A stretch of DNA of 64,000 nucleotides from Fusobacterium perfoetens. Its GTDB lineage: Bacteria; Fusobacteriota; Fusobacteriia; Fusobacteriales; Fusobacteriaceae. Each line of letters begins with the position of its first letter. Position 1 is the first letter of the stretch. The position numbers were made by a program, and so were the translations under genes. Location of the stretch: assembly GCF_021531595.1 (NCBI RefSeq), contig NZ_JADYUD010000001.1, positions 1-64,000 on the forward strand. The letters run 5' to 3'. Below, one piece after another: positions 1-9,258 of the stretch. The notes under the pieces are model-generated. The model made no database searches. It was not told where the DNA came from and saw nothing but the letters and a program-made list of their open reading frames with translations.

Positions 1-69
1 GGTTTTATTAGTAATAAAGAAATAAATGATTATCTTTTATTAAATAATATTTTAAATTTAAAAAAATAG
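1..69 (+). CDS. 3' end of an upstream reading frame, probably the N-terminal part of the Wzz-like gene
   Basis: Reading frame 1 is open from the window edge to a TAG at 67-69 and encodes 22 residues ending NILNLKK. No start is visible because the gene begins outside the window. The next frame (78-653) continues with no ribosome site of its own, and the text reads naturally across the junction if the ribosome slips back one base on the A7 run at 60-66. I therefore think this is the same gene as the next entry, split by a frameshift. It could instead be an unrelated short tail. Confidence 0.4.
   Translation, partial: GFISNKEINDYLLLNNILNLKK
60..69 (+). other. A-AAA-AAA slippery heptamer followed directly by TAG
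   Basis: Bases 60-66 are seven A's in the phase A AAA AAA relative to the upstream frame, and the zero-frame stop TAG is the very next codon. A -1 slip here moves reading into the frame of the 78-653 coding region. Heptamers of this kind support programmed -1 frameshifting in bacteria, and A-runs also mutate readily, so this may be recoding, phase variation, a fixed inactivating mutation or a sequencing error. Confidence 0.4.
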
Positions 70-77
70 ATAAAAAT

Positions 78-653
78 ATGATACAAAATAAAAATATGAT
101 ACAGATAAAAGAAAATCAAAATAAATTTTATTGCTTTGAAGAGAAAACAAAAGAAAAAAATTTAGTTGAAAAAGAAAAAGAAATAAGAGGAAAAATAGAT
201 TTATTAAATGAAAATATTGATAAAATTTTAAGTGAAAATATCAATAAAAGAATTAATAAAATTCAAAAAGAACTTTCTTTATTAAATAAAGAAGCAGAAA
301 ATATAAATGAACAGTTAAAAAATATAATAAAAACATATAATTTAAATTTATCTTCAAATGATGTATCAGAAAATATATCTTTAATAAACCCAGTTTTATA
401 TATAAAATTTGAAGAAAATAAAAATAAATTAATAGTATTATATTCAGATTTAAAAAGTATGAAAAGTTTATCTGAAAATTGTAATAACATTTTTAATTTA
501 GAATTGAAAGAAATTAAGTTTAAGGATTCAGGATTGAAAAGTGGTTTAATTATAGCAATAGGAATAATTTTTGGATTATTTGCTGGAATGTTCTTAGCTG
601 TTATTAAAAAACCTGTAATAGATATTTTAAGAGAAATTAAAGAGGAGAAGTAA
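78..653 (+). CDS. Wzz-like polysaccharide chain-length determinant, C-terminal part
   Basis: The 191-residue frame has a highly charged, helix-forming middle (about residues 30-85, likely coiled coil) and one transmembrane helix near the C-terminus (about 156-176) followed by a short basic cytoplasmic tail. This is the layout of the second half of Wzz/chain-length-determinant proteins of the inner membrane, which set O-antigen or capsule length. The usual N-terminal membrane helix and first periplasmic part are absent here and would lie upstream, partly outside the window. Neither ATG 78 nor ATG 96 has a Shine-Dalgarno sequence, which argues that this is not an independent start. The final GAGGAG codons serve as ribosome site for the next gene. 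The family call is by architecture only. Confidence 0.5.
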   Translation: MIQNKNMIQIKENQNKFYCFEEKTKEKNLVEKEKEIRGKIDLLNENIDKILSENINKRINKIQKELSLLNKEAENINEQLKNIIKTYNLNLSSNDVSENISLINPVLYIKFEENKNKLIVLYSDLKSMKSLSENCNNIFNLELKEIKFKDSGLKSGLIIAIGIIFGLFAGMFLAVIKKPVIDILREIKEEK

Positions 654-655
654 CT

Positions 656-850
656 TTGGAAAAATATATTATAACTTCACAGGAAAAAAATGAATATAAA
701 GAAAAATTTCCTGTTTTAGAATGTGAACATGCTATAGGAATAGATTATGATGGTTATGTATCTATAAAATGTAAAAAACTTACAGGAACTTGTACATATA
801 GAGTAAGCAGTAAAAATGAATATAAAAATTGTCGTATTTTAGATAAATAA
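656..850 (+). CDS. small four-cysteine hypothetical protein
   Basis: A 64-residue protein starting with TTG, 2 nt after the Wzz-like stop, with AGGAG at 643-647 at good spacing. Cysteines fall at 23, 39, 46 and 59, with His25 next to the first, which could form a zinc site or disulfides. There is no signal peptide or membrane helix, so a cytoplasmic location is likely. It is probably cotranscribed with the Wzz-like gene. I do not recognise the family and assign no function. Confidence 0.6.
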   Translation: MEKYIITSQEKNEYKEKFPVLECEHAIGIDYDGYVSIKCKKLTGTCTYRVSSKNEYKNCRILDK

Positions 851-865
851 AATAAAAATAAGTGG

Positions 866-900
866 CTGGTACATAAAATAACATGTGCCAGTTTTCTTTT
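866..900 (+). terminator. intrinsic terminator after the four-cysteine gene
   Basis: A 9-bp stem (866-874 with 883-891, one G-U pair) with an 8-nt loop is followed by a T-rich tract (892-902). It ends the Wzz-like transcript before the hydrolase gene. Confidence 0.75.
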
Positions 901-1071
901 TATAAAGATATATAAAACGATTATTAATGAAAAATAAAATTTATATTAAACAAATAAAAATAAAATAAAAAAAGTTGTATTTTAAAAATATAAACATGAA
1001 TAATTATAGATTTTGGTATATAATGTAGATGTAAGGTTATTTTTGGGCTTAAAAATAGGAGGTACAAAAAT

Positions 1072-1944
1072 ATGAAATTGTTACATAGATATACGAAAGA
1101 CGGATTAAATCTTTTAGGTTGTTATTGGGAAGGAAATGGGAAAGATACATGTGTTGTTTTTACTCATGGCATGTTTGATAACCTTTTGGAAAATACATTC
1201 GCACATGTACTTGGAGAAAAGCTTTCAAATAATGGTTACGGTTTTATTTTTGGTCATAACAGAGGATATGGTGTTATTAATAACATAATAAAAAGAGATC
1301 CAAGAACAAAAAAAACAAGTGAAAAAATAATAGGATCAACTTTTGAGAATTTTGGAGAAGCTATTTATGATGTTGAACTTTGGCTTGATGAGGCAAGAAA
1401 ATTAGGATATTCAAAAATAATTTTAGCTGGTCATAGTTTTGGATGTCTTAAAAATCTTTATTATGTATCTAAAAAAGGATTTGCAGGAATACATGGTTTT
1501 ATATTTGTTTCTGCCCCAGACAGTGCAGGGCTTATAGCTCGTTCAGGTCAGTATGAAAAAATGTTTTTGGAAGCAGACAAAAATATAGGAAGTGGAAGAG
1601 CTAAAAGAATCCTTATAAAGAAGATACTTGGAGTTTTTCCAATAAGTTCAAGAACAATGATTAATTTAAGAAAGGGAAGTATTGCAGATGTTTTTCCTTT
1701 GGTGGAAAATCCAGAGGATTTTGGAGTATTTCAAAAGATAAATAAACCTATCTTAATGGTTGTAGGAGAAAAAGATAGTGTTATTGTAAATTCTATTGAA
1801 GAAGATTTTAAAATTTTAAAAGAAAGAGCATTGAAATGTCCTGATTTTACAGGAAAAGTTATTCCAGACGGAACACATAGATACATAAAAACAGAAAAAG
1901 AGCTTAGTGAAACAATAACAGAATGGGTAAAAGAAAGATTTTAA
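1072..1944 (+). CDS. alpha/beta hydrolase
   Basis: A 290-residue cytoplasmic protein of the alpha/beta-hydrolase fold. The nucleophile elbow GHSFG is at 120-124 (Ser122), a THG oxyanion-type motif is at 31-33, the likely catalytic Asp lies in GEKDS near residue 236, and His269 in DGTHRY completes the triad. It resembles small serine hydrolases acting on esters or acyl groups, but the substrate cannot be read from sequence. AGGAGG lies a few bases upstream of the ATG, and a TATAAT hexamer at 1019-1024 is a plausible -10. The glycosylase gene starts 37 nt downstream, so the two are probably cotranscribed. Confidence 0.8.
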   Translation: MKLLHRYTKDGLNLLGCYWEGNGKDTCVVFTHGMFDNLLENTFAHVLGEKLSNNGYGFIFGHNRGYGVINNIIKRDPRTKKTSEKIIGSTFENFGEAIYDVELWLDEARKLGYSKIILAGHSFGCLKNLYYVSKKGFAGIHGFIFVSAPDSAGLIARSGQYEKMFLEADKNIGSGRAKRILIKKILGVFPISSRTMINLRKGSIADVFPLVENPEDFGVFQKINKPILMVVGEKDSVIVNSIEEDFKILKERALKCPDFTGKVIPDGTHRYIKTEKELSETITEWVKERF

Positions 1945-1981
1945 AAAAGTGATTTTTAAATTGGAAAGGGAAAATTTTATA

Positions 1982-2635
1982 ATGAAAAATGAATATTTTT
2001 ATGAAATAGAAAAGAAATATAAAGAAATAAAAAATGATATTGATAAAAGGCTTGAAGAATACAGAGAGATATGGAAAAATGGTTCAAATGAAGATATTCA
2101 TGCTGAGCTTTCATTTTGTATTTTAACTCCTCAATCTAAAGCAAGAAATGCATGGAAAGCAATAACAACTATGAGAAATGATGGAGTGCTTTTTACAGGA
2201 AGTGCAGAAGAACTTTCTGAATATTTAAATATAGTAAGATTTAAAAATAATAAGGCAAAATATCTTGTAGAACTTAGAAATCAAATGACAGATGAAAATG
2301 GAAAAATTATAACAAAAGATTTCTTTTTAAAAATGAAGACAGTAAATGAAAAAAGAGAATGGATTGTAGAAAATATAAAAGGAATGGCTTGGAAAGAAGC
2401 TGGACATTTTTTAAGGAATGTAGGTTTTGGAGATGAAATAGCAATACTTGACAGACATATTTTAAAAAATCTGGTAAGACTTCAGGTGATTGATGAGATT
2501 CCTAAAACATTGACAAAAAAAATCTATTTGGAAATAGAAAATAAAATGAAAGAATACTGTAAGGATACAGGTATTCCAATGGCTTCTTTTGATCTTTTAC
2601 TTTGGTATCTTGAAGCAGGAGAGATTTTTAAATAG
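1982..2635 (+). CDS. Ogg2-type 8-oxoguanine DNA glycosylase/AP lyase
   Basis: This 217-residue enzyme matches the Ogg2 branch of the HhH-GPD superfamily (archaeal and some bacterial N-glycosylase/DNA lyases, usually about 210 aa). The helix-hairpin-helix signature at 134-160 carries the Schiff-base lysine Lys138 (GMAWKEAG) and the conserved Asp157 (AILDRHIL). It should remove 8-oxoguanine opposite C and nick the abasic strand. I chose ATG 1982, preceded by GGAAAGGG, over the GTG at 1949, which lacks a ribosome site and would add 11 non-conserved residues. It is distinct from Nth and MutY because it has no C-terminal iron-sulfur cysteines. Confidence 0.85.
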   Translation: MKNEYFYEIEKKYKEIKNDIDKRLEEYREIWKNGSNEDIHAELSFCILTPQSKARNAWKAITTMRNDGVLFTGSAEELSEYLNIVRFKNNKAKYLVELRNQMTDENGKIITKDFFLKMKTVNEKREWIVENIKGMAWKEAGHFLRNVGFGDEIAILDRHILKNLVRLQVIDEIPKTLTKKIYLEIENKMKEYCKDTGIPMASFDLLLWYLEAGEIFK

Positions 2636-2643
2636 ATTTTTAT

Positions 2644-2673
2644 TTGATAAATACCCTGCTGCCGTGATATAAT
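2644..2673 (+). promoter_or_regulatory. predicted sigma-70 promoter for miaB
   Basis: TTGATA (2644-2649), an 18-nt spacer and TATAAT (2668-2673), with TG one base upstream of the -10 (extended -10). It lies 47 nt before the miaB start and likely drives miaB-rho and possibly the LysM peptidase gene. Confidence 0.6.
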
Positions 2674-2719
2674 TTTAAGGTTAAAAATGTAAAAAGCAGC
2701 AAAGATTTTAGGAGGAACA

Positions 2720-4036
2720 ATGACAAAAAAAGCTACTGTAATTACTTATGGTTGCCAAATGAATGTTAATGAAAGTGCAAAAATAAAAAAAATTCTTGAA
2801 AATTTAGGATATGAACTTACTGATAATATAGAGGAAACAGATATAGCTTTTCTTAATACATGTACTGTAAGAGAAGGGGCTGCCACTCAGATTTATGGAA
2901 AATTGGGAGAGATTAAAAGAGTAAGGGAACAGCGTGGAACAAAAATAGTTGTAACAGGATGTTTTGCTCAAGAACAAGGACAGGAACTAATAAAGAAATT
3001 TAATTATATTGATATTGTAATGGGAAATCAAAATATAGGAAGAATTCCTGAGGCTATAGAAGATATAGAGAACAGAAGTGCAAAGCATGTTGTTCTTACA
3101 GATTATGAAGATGAACTTCCTCCAAGAATAGATGCAGATTTTGAATCAAAGAAAACAGCATCTATTGCAATAACATATGGATGTAATAATTTCTGTACAT
3201 ATTGTATAGTCCCTTATGTAAGAGGAAGAGAGCGTTCTGTTCCTATGGCAGAACTTGTGGAAGAAGCAAGAGAACTTGTAAAAAAAGGTTATAAAGAAAT
3301 AATTCTTTTAGGTCAAAATGTAAACTCATATGGTAAAGGATTATCAGAAGAGGAAACTTTTGCAAATCTTCTTCAAAATATTTGTGATATAGAAGGAGAT
3401 TTTATAATAAGATTTGTATCTCCACATCCGAGAGATTTTACAGATGATGTAATAGATGTAATTGCAAGAAATCCAAAAATTGCAAGATCTCTTCATTTAC
3501 CTCTTCAATCTGGATCTACAAGAGTTTTAAAATTAATGAACAGAGGATATTCAAAAGAGCAATATATTGCACTTGCAGAAAAAATAAAAGAAAGAATTCC
3601 TGGAGTATCTCTTACAGCAGATATAATAGTAGGATTTCCTCAGGAAACGGAAGAAGATTTTATTGATACTTTAGATGTTGTTGAAAAAGTAGGATTTGAA
3701 ACATCATTTATGTTTATGTACTCAATAAGAAAAGGAACAAAAGCTGCTGTTATGGAAGGACAAATTGATGACGAAGTTAAAAAAGATAGACTTCACAGAT
3801 TGATGTCTTTACAGAACAGTATTTCTAAAAAGTTAAGTATGGACTATGAAGGGAAAATTGAAAGAGTGCTTGTAGAGGGACCAAGCAAAAAAAATAAAGA
3901 TATGCTTTCAAGCAGAACTTCAACAAATAAAATAGTTCTTTTCAAAGGAGACAAATCTCTTGAAGGACAATTTGTAAATGTTAAAATAAACGAGTGTAAA
4001 ACATGGACACTTTATGGTGAGTTGATGGCAGATTAG
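2720..4036 (+). CDS. miaB: tRNA-2-methylthio-N6-dimethylallyladenosine synthase MiaB
   Basis: The 438-residue radical-SAM methylthiotransferase converts i6A37 to ms2i6A37 in tRNAs reading UNN codons. The N-terminal UPF0004 domain has three cluster cysteines (Cys12, Cys48, Cys81), the radical-SAM CxxxCxxC is at Cys155/159/162, and the C-terminal 65 residues form the TRAM RNA-binding domain. Length and all six cysteines are as expected for MiaB; MtaB and RimO are less likely given the N-terminal YGCQMN motif. AGGAGG precedes the ATG. rho starts 16 nt after the stop, so the two form an operon. Confidence 0.95.
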   Translation: MTKKATVITYGCQMNVNESAKIKKILENLGYELTDNIEETDIAFLNTCTVREGAATQIYGKLGEIKRVREQRGTKIVVTGCFAQEQGQELIKKFNYIDIVMGNQNIGRIPEAIEDIENRSAKHVVLTDYEDELPPRIDADFESKKTASIAITYGCNNFCTYCIVPYVRGRERSVPMAELVEEARELVKKGYKEIILLGQNVNSYGKGLSEEETFANLLQNICDIEGDFIIRFVSPHPRDFTDDVIDVIARNPKIARSLHLPLQSGSTRVLKLMNRGYSKEQYIALAEKIKERIPGVSLTADIIVGFPQETEEDFIDTLDVVEKVGFETSFMFMYSIRKGTKAAVMEGQIDDEVKKDRLHRLMSLQNSISKKLSMDYEGKIERVLVEGPSKKNKDMLSSRTSTNKIVLFKGDKSLEGQFVNVKINECKTWTLYGELMAD

Positions 4037-4052
4037 GCTGTTTGGAGGGCCA

Positions 4053-5297
4053 ATGATAGAATTAGAAAAATTTTTACTTAAAGAATTAACAGAAATAGCA
4101 AAACAGCTTGAGATTGATTTGGGAAATACAAAAAAGAAATCTGAAATAATAAAAATAATAGAAGAACATATGGAGAAGACAGAAGGTTTTATTCTTGCAG
4201 ATGGAGTTCTTGATATTATGGCTGATGGATATGGTTTTTTAAGAGAAACTTCTGTAGAAAAAGATATTTATCTTTCAGCATCTCAGATAAGAAAATTTAA
4301 ACTTAGATCTCAAGACAGAGTATTTGGGGAAGTAAGGGAGCCTGTAGGTACAGAAAAAAATTATGCTATGAGAAAAGTTCTTCTTGTAAATGGAGGAAGT
4401 ATTGAAAAAGCAGAGGAGAGAATACCTTTTGATGAACTTATACCAGCTTATCCTGATGAAATATTAGAACTGGAAACAGGTCCTAAAGATATTTCAGGAA
4501 GAATAATAGATTTAATAGCTCCTATAGGAAAAGGACAGAGAGCTCTTATAGTTGCACCGCCGAAAGCTGGAAAAACTGTTCTTATAAGCAGTATAGCAAA
4601 TTCAATAATAGCTAAACATAAAGATGTAGAGGTATGGATTCTTCTTATAGATGAAAGACCAGAAGAAGTTACAGATATAAAAGAGAATGTTACAGGAGCT
4701 GAAGTATATTCATCTACTTTTGATGAAGATCCTAAAAATCATATAAAAGTAACAGAAGATATTCTTGATAAAGCTAAAAGAAAACTTGAAGATGGAGAAA
4801 ATGTTGTTATCCTTATGGATTCTCTTACAAGGCTTGCAAGAGCTTATAATATAGTAGTTCCTTCAAGTGGAAAACTTATATCAGGAGGAATTGATCCTAC
4901 TGCACTTTACTATCCTAAGAAATTTTTTGGTTCAGCAAGAAATATAAGAGGTGGAGGAAGTCTTACTATAATAGCTACAGCTCTTATAGATACAGGAAGT
5001 AAAATGGATGATATTATCTATGAAGAATTTAAGGGAACAGGAAACATGGAAATTCATCTTGACAGGGGACTTGCTCAGCTTAGAATATATCCTGCAATAG
5101 ATATTCAAAAATCAGGAACAAGAAAAGAAGAATTGCTTATAAGTCAGAAAAAATTAAAACTTGTATGGGAGATAAGAAGATATCTTTCTCAGCTTGATAA
5201 AGCCACAGCAGCTAAACAGTTGATTGATAAAATTGCTTCAACAAAAAGCAATGATGCATTGGTTAAAAGCTTCGGTTTAATGGAGGCGAAGGATTAA
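4053..5297 (+). CDS. rho: transcription termination factor Rho
   Basis: A 414-residue protein, close to E. coli Rho (419). It has the N-terminal helical domain, the RNA-binding cold-shock-like domain (about 45-120), the P-loop APPKAGKT at 168-175 and the Walker B strand [16 protein letters not shown] in the ATPase domain. It is a hexameric RNA-dependent ATPase helicase that releases untranslated transcripts. GGAGGG lies 8 nt before the ATG. It is coupled to miaB upstream and to the LysM-M23 gene 4 nt downstream. There is no long disordered insert like those of some clostridial Rho proteins. Confidence 0.96.
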   Translation: MIELEKFLLKELTEIAKQLEIDLGNTKKKSEIIKIIEEHMEKTEGFILADGVLDIMADGYGFLRETSVEKDIYLSASQIRKFKLRSQDRVFGEVREPVGTEKNYAMRKVLLVNGGSIEKAEERIPFDELIPAYPDEILELETGPKDISGRIIDLIAPIGKGQRALIVAPPKAGKTVLISSIANSIIAKHKDVEVWILLIDERPEEVTDIKENVTGAEVYSSTFDEDPKNHIKVTEDILDKAKRKLEDGENVVILMDSLTRLARAYNIVVPSSGKLISGGIDPTALYYPKKFFGSARNIRGGGSLTIIATALIDTGSKMDDIIYEEFKGTGNMEIHLDRGLAQLRIYPAIDIQKSGTRKEELLISQKKLKLVWEIRRYLSQLDKATAAKQLIDKIASTKSNDALVKSFGLMEAKD

Positions 5298-5301
5298 AAG
5301 C

Positions 5302-6381
5302 ATGAGAAAGTGTATTGATATATTTGTTTTTATTGCAGAAAAGTTTATAGATATATTAATTTTCTTTGCCAGAATAATAACAGGAATTTTGGGAATAATA
5401 AAAGCCAAACATCTTGGATTTGTAATTCTTTTAGCATTTTTAGGAATTACAGGTTTTGGTATTATAAATGTTACTTTAAGACCTTTCAGTGATGAAATAA
5501 CAAATACAGAAAAATTTATTGATTATTATGAAGAAACTGCTGAAGAAAATGGAGGATACTCTATTCTTAGCAGTAACTATTATACAGCCAGTAAAATCTA
5601 TGATCTTGAAAATAAAAAAATTTTAGGAAGCATAGAAGATAGTGGAATAATTCTTAAAAAACCTGAAAGAATACCTTATAAAGTAGTTTCAGGAGACACT
5701 CTTTCAGGAATTTCAAGTAAATTTAACCAAAAGATAGCAATAATAAAAATGAATAACCCTGAACTTACAGCAAATATAAGAATAGGGCAGATAATAGATA
5801 TTGCTTCAATAAATGGAATTTTTTATAAAGTAAAAAATGGAGACACACTTTATAAAATCGCTTATAAATATAAAGTTAATGTTGAAGATATAAGAAGCTA
5901 TAATCAACTTGAAAGTGATGAGCTTACAATAGGTCAGGAAATATTTTTAAAAGATCCTGATATAGAAATTGTAACAGAACTTGCTCCTCTTGGAAGTGGA
6001 TTTAAAATGCCAATAACTTATACAGGAGTTTCAAGTCCTTATGGAAACAGATTCCATCCTGTACTTAAAAGATATATCTCTCATGCTGGTGTTGATTTAA
6101 GAGCAAAATATATTCCTGTTTATGCCTCAAGAGGAGGAACAGTAACTTTTGCTGGAACACAAAGTGGATATGGAAAAATTATAAAAATTACTCACGCAAA
6201 TGGTTATGAAACAAGATATGCTCATCTTAATAAAATATATGTTAAGAGAGGGCAAAAAGTAAAACAGGGAGATAATATAGCCCAAAGTGGAATGACAGGA
6301 AGAGTAACAGGGCCACATCTTCATTTTGAAATAAGAAAAAATGGAAAGACATTAAATCCAATGAAAATATTGGACAGATAA
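5302..6381 (+). CDS. LysM-LysM-M23 cell-wall metallopeptidase
   Basis: The 359-residue protein has an N-terminal membrane segment (about 36-56) that anchors it or acts as an uncleaved signal. Two LysM domains follow (about 124-167 and 173-216), then an M23 (LytM/lysostaphin-like) domain (about 235-359). Zinc ligands are visible: His261, Asp265 and His341 (HxxxD and HLH), with catalytic His308. It should cut peptidoglycan cross-bridges in the periplasm or, if those residues serve only as a scaffold, activate amidases like NlpD/EnvC; all ligands are intact, so a peptidase is favoured. It lies 4 nt after rho, making an unusual rho-peptidase pair, and ends at a strong terminator. Confidence 0.9.
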   Translation: MRKCIDIFVFIAEKFIDILIFFARIITGILGIIKAKHLGFVILLAFLGITGFGIINVTLRPFSDEITNTEKFIDYYEETAEENGGYSILSSNYYTASKIYDLENKKILGSIEDSGIILKKPERIPYKVVSGDTLSGISSKFNQKIAIIKMNNPELTANIRIGQIIDIASINGIFYKVKNGDTLYKIAYKYKVNVEDIRSYNQLESDELTIGQEIFLKDPDIEIVTELAPLGSGFKMPITYTGVSSPYGNRFHPVLKRYISHAGVDLRAKYIPVYASRGGTVTFAGTQSGYGKIIKITHANGYETRYAHLNKIYVKRGQKVKQGDNIAQSGMTGRVTGPHLHFEIRKNGKTLNPMKILDR

Positions 6382-6401
6382 TAAAATAAAGAATGGATAG
6401 A

Positions 6402-6450
6402 AGTAAGATATAAAATTTTTTATTAGAATTTTATATCTTACTATTTCTTT
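6402..6450 (+). terminator. strong intrinsic terminator after the M23 gene
   Basis: A perfect 16-bp stem (6402-6417 with 6427-6442), 9-nt loop, then ATTTCTTT. It closes the miaB-rho-peptidase operon. Confidence 0.8.
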
Positions 6451-6483
6451 AATTATTGCTTTTTAAAAAATTGGGAGAGAGAA

Positions 6484-7512
6484 ATGAGAATAAAAGAATT
6501 TTTAAGAAAAAAAGATGTAGTCATAAGTACAGAAAGATATCTTATAGGAGCTTTAAGCAATATGGCAATGGGGCTTTTTGCTTCTCTTCTTGTAGGTACT
6601 ATTTTAAAAAGTGTTGGAGGAAAGTTTCACATAGCTTATCTTACAGATACAGTTGCTCCTATGGCAATGAGTATGACAGGATCTGCAATAGGAGTTGCTA
6701 TAGCAATGGCACTTAAAGCTCCTCCTCTTGTTTTATTTGCAGCTACAATAACAGGAGCGGCAGGAAATGCTGCAGGAGGGCCTGTAGGAGCTTTAATAGC
6801 TACAGTTGCAGGAGTTGAAACAGGAAAAATTATATCAAAAGAAACAAAGATAGACATAATTCTTACTCCAAGTGTAACTATAATTGTGGGAATGCTTGCA
6901 GGAGGACTTGTAGGACCTACTGTTGCAAAAGTTATGTGGGCTTTTGGAGAACTTGTAATGCATGCTACAGAAATGCAGCCATTTTATATGGGAATAATAG
7001 TCTCTGTTATAGTGGGTGTTGTTCTTACTCTTCCAATAAGCAGTGCAGCTTTATGTATGATGCTGGGATTAAGTGGTTTGGCAGCTGGAGCTGCAACAGT
7101 TGGATGCTGTTGTCAAATGGTAGGTTTTGCTGTGATGAGTTTTAAAGAAAATGGCTGGGGAGGACTTTTTGCACAAGGAATAGGAACTTCAATGCTGCAA
7201 ATGGGAAATATTGTTAAAAATCCTAAGATATGGATTCCACCTACACTTGCTTCAGCAATTATAGGGCCTCTTGCAACAGTTGTTTTTAAAATGGAAAATA
7301 GTCCTATTGGTGCAGGTATGGGAACTTGTGGATTTGTAGGGCAGATTGCTACAGTATCTGTTATGGGAGATGGAGGCAGAGAGGGAATTTCAGTATATGT
7401 TCTTATAATTCTTCTTCATTTTATACTTCCAGCAATAGTTACTTTAGTTATTGCTAAAATAATGAGAAAAAAAGGTTATATAAAAGATGGAGATTTGAAA
7501 TTAAATCTTTAA
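6484..7512 (+). CDS. PTS_EIIC_2-family membrane protein
   Basis: A 342-residue, strongly hydrophobic protein with about eight to ten membrane helices and many Gly/Ala-rich stretches. The sequence fits the PTS_EIIC_2 family, described as phosphotransferase IIC subunits. No IIA or IIB gene is adjacent, and the canonical IIC histidine/GITE loop is not evident to me, so transport of a sugar by the PTS is unproven. GGGAGAG precedes the ATG. It sits alone between a terminator and ispG, from which it is 74 nt away, and could be cotranscribed with ispG. Confidence 0.7.
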   Translation: MRIKEFLRKKDVVISTERYLIGALSNMAMGLFASLLVGTILKSVGGKFHIAYLTDTVAPMAMSMTGSAIGVAIAMALKAPPLVLFAATITGAAGNAAGGPVGALIATVAGVETGKIISKETKIDIILTPSVTIIVGMLAGGLVGPTVAKVMWAFGELVMHATEMQPFYMGIIVSVIVGVVLTLPISSAALCMMLGLSGLAAGAATVGCCCQMVGFAVMSFKENGWGGLFAQGIGTSMLQMGNIVKNPKIWIPPTLASAIIGPLATVVFKMENSPIGAGMGTCGFVGQIATVSVMGDGGREGISVYVLIILLHFILPAIVTLVIAKIMRKKGYIKDGDLKLNL

Positions 7513-7586
7513 AATAGTAAAAAGGAAATTTTTATAAGACAGCGAAAAAATAAAAAACATAAAAATTATTTGTGGAGAAAGTAATT

Positions 7587-8633
7587 ATGGAAAAAAGAAA
7601 AAGCAGAGAAATAAAAATAGGGAATATATGTATGGGAGGAGATAATCCTGTAATTATTCAGTCAATGACAAATACTTTTACAAAAGATGTTAAGGCTACA
7701 GTAAAACAAATATTAGATCTTGAAGCAGAGGGATGTGAACTTGTAAGAGTTACTGTTAATAATGAGGAGGCAGCTGAAGCTATAAAAGAGATAAAGAAAG
7801 GAATTCATATACCTCTTGTAGCAGATATTCATTTTGACTATAAACTTGCTCTTAAAGCTATAGAAAATGGAATTGATAAATTAAGAATAAATCCAGGAAA
7901 TATAGGTGATGAAGAAAAAGTAAGAGCTGTTGTAGAAAAAGCTAAAGAATATAATGTACCTATAAGAATTGGGGTGAATTCAGGTTCTATAGAAAAGAAA
8001 ATTCTTGATAAATATGGAAAACCTACTGCAGAAGGAATGGTTGAAAGTGCTATGTATCATGTAGGTCTTCTTGAAAAATTTGATTTTCATAATATAATTA
8101 TTTCACTTAAAGCAAGTAATGTACAAATGATGGTTGAGGCTTATAGAAAAATAGCAGATCTTATTGATTATCCTCTTCATCTTGGTGTAACTGAAGCAGG
8201 AACAGCTTTTCAAGGAACAGTAAAATCAGCTATTGGAATAGGAAGCCTTTTAGTTGATGGAATAGGAGATACAATAAGAGTATCACTTACAGAAAATCCA
8301 GTTGAAGAAATAAAAGTTGCAAAAGAAATATTAAAAGTTCTTGGAATGAGAAAGGGAGTGGAAATTATTTCATGTCCAACATGTGGAAGAACAGAAATAG
8401 ATCTTATAAGTTTAGCAAAAAAAGTAGAAAAAGAATTTAGTAGTATGGAAAAAAATATAAAAATTGCTGTTATGGGATGTGTAGTAAATGGACCTGGAGA
8501 AGCAAAGGAAGCTGATTATGGTGTTGCAGGAGGAAAAGGAGAAGGACTTCTTTTCAAAAAAGGAAAAATAATAAAAAAAGTGAAAGAGGAAGATATAATA
8601 ACTGAATTGAGAGCTATGATAGAGGAGGATTGA
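7587..8633 (+). CDS. ispG: 4-hydroxy-3-methylbut-2-enyl diphosphate synthase IspG
   Basis: This 348-residue enzyme of the MEP isoprenoid pathway reduces MEcPP to HMBPP with a [4Fe-4S] cluster. The TIM-barrel part is followed by the ferredoxin-like C-terminal domain with cluster ligands Cys263, Cys266 (SCPTCGR) and Cys298 ([11 protein letters not shown]), and Glu305 as fourth ligand. Length matches the short bacterial form without insert. I use ATG 7587, which has GGAG at 7574-7577; the GTG at 7572 has no ribosome site. A lipoprotein gene follows 2 nt after the stop. Confidence 0.95.
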   Translation: MEKRKSREIKIGNICMGGDNPVIIQSMTNTFTKDVKATVKQILDLEAEGCELVRVTVNNEEAAEAIKEIKKGIHIPLVADIHFDYKLALKAIENGIDKLRINPGNIGDEEKVRAVVEKAKEYNVPIRIGVNSGSIEKKILDKYGKPTAEGMVESAMYHVGLLEKFDFHNIIISLKASNVQMMVEAYRKIADLIDYPLHLGVTEAGTAFQGTVKSAIGIGSLLVDGIGDTIRVSLTENPVEEIKVAKEILKVLGMRKGVEIISCPTCGRTEIDLISLAKKVEKEFSSMEKNIKIAVMGCVVNGPGEAKEADYGVAGGKGEGLLFKKGKIIKKVKEEDIITELRAMIEED

Positions 8634-8635
8634 TT

Positions 8636-9082
8636 ATGATAAAAATAAATAAAATCAAATATCTTTTTTGTATTTTAATTTCAGTATTTTTTATTGGTTG
8701 TTCAGCTTTAGATGCTCTTTTGCCTCAAAAATCAACAGAAGAAATAAGCCTTGTAAATACAGGTGAAGGAAGATATATGTTTATGGTAAATTATGAAAAG
8801 CAATATACAAAGAATGTGTATCTTGACAATGTACAAATAGAACCAGGAGTTCCATATTTTGTAAAGGAAGGAAAATATTGGTTTAGATATGATAATATTG
8901 AAAAATATAGAATATCAGTAATGATGTCAGGTTCAAGAGGAAGTGATGAAGATGAATTTGATCCTCCTGAAGATAGAAGCTATCAGTTTGTAAAAAGAAT
9001 TATAATGAATGAAGATAAAGTTATTAACATAGAAGGAAGAAAATGTAAACTTAATTTTCAAGTTGGAAGAGGATTTAAATAA
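8636..9082 (+). CDS. putative lipoprotein of unknown function
   Basis: A 148-residue protein with a lipoprotein signal: basic N-terminus, hydrophobic core and FIGC with the acylated Cys22. The mature part is mostly beta-prone and charged, and I do not recognise a domain. It is probably anchored in the inner or outer membrane. The ATG at 8636 has GAGGAGG 7 nt upstream inside the end of ispG, so translation is likely coupled. The TTG at 8630 in the same frame would overlap ispG and is less likely. Confidence 0.75.
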   Translation: MIKINKIKYLFCILISVFFIGCSALDALLPQKSTEEISLVNTGEGRYMFMVNYEKQYTKNVYLDNVQIEPGVPYFVKEGKYWFRYDNIEKYRISVMMSGSRGSDEDEFDPPEDRSYQFVKRIIMNEDKVINIEGRKCKLNFQVGRGFK

Positions 9083-9183
9083 AATATAAAATTTATTTGT
9101 TCATAAAAAATTATCTGAAAAATAAAAGTTTTATGTGAAAATGTTAAAAAATCTTAATATTTTTTAAAAAATTTTAACTTTTT

Positions 9184-9213
9184 TTGAAAATTTTAGGTCA
9201 AATAGAGTATAAA
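9184..9213 (+). promoter_or_regulatory. predicted promoter of the ECF sigma operon
   Basis: TTGAAA (9184-9189), an 18-nt spacer and TATAAA (9208-9213), about 45 nt before the sigma gene. It looks like a housekeeping promoter; an additional self-recognised ECF promoter may overlap but I cannot define it. Confidence 0.45.
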
Positions 9214-9224
9214 AAATAAATATT

Positions 9225-9244
9225 ACAGTTTTACAGGAAACTGT
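9225..9244 (+). promoter_or_regulatory. 7-bp dyad in the sigma-gene leader
   Basis: ACAGTTT (9225-9231) and AAACTGT (9238-9244) form a perfect inverted repeat with a 6-nt loop, ending a few bases before the GGGGAG ribosome site of the sigma gene. It could be an operator or a small RNA hairpin limiting translation. Confidence 0.4.
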
Positions 9245-9258
9245 ATAAAGGGGAGATT

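Noticed and set aside
263-490. Minus-strand frame within the Wzz-like gene
   Set aside because: Shadow frame with Phe/Ser/Ile bias and no ribosome site.
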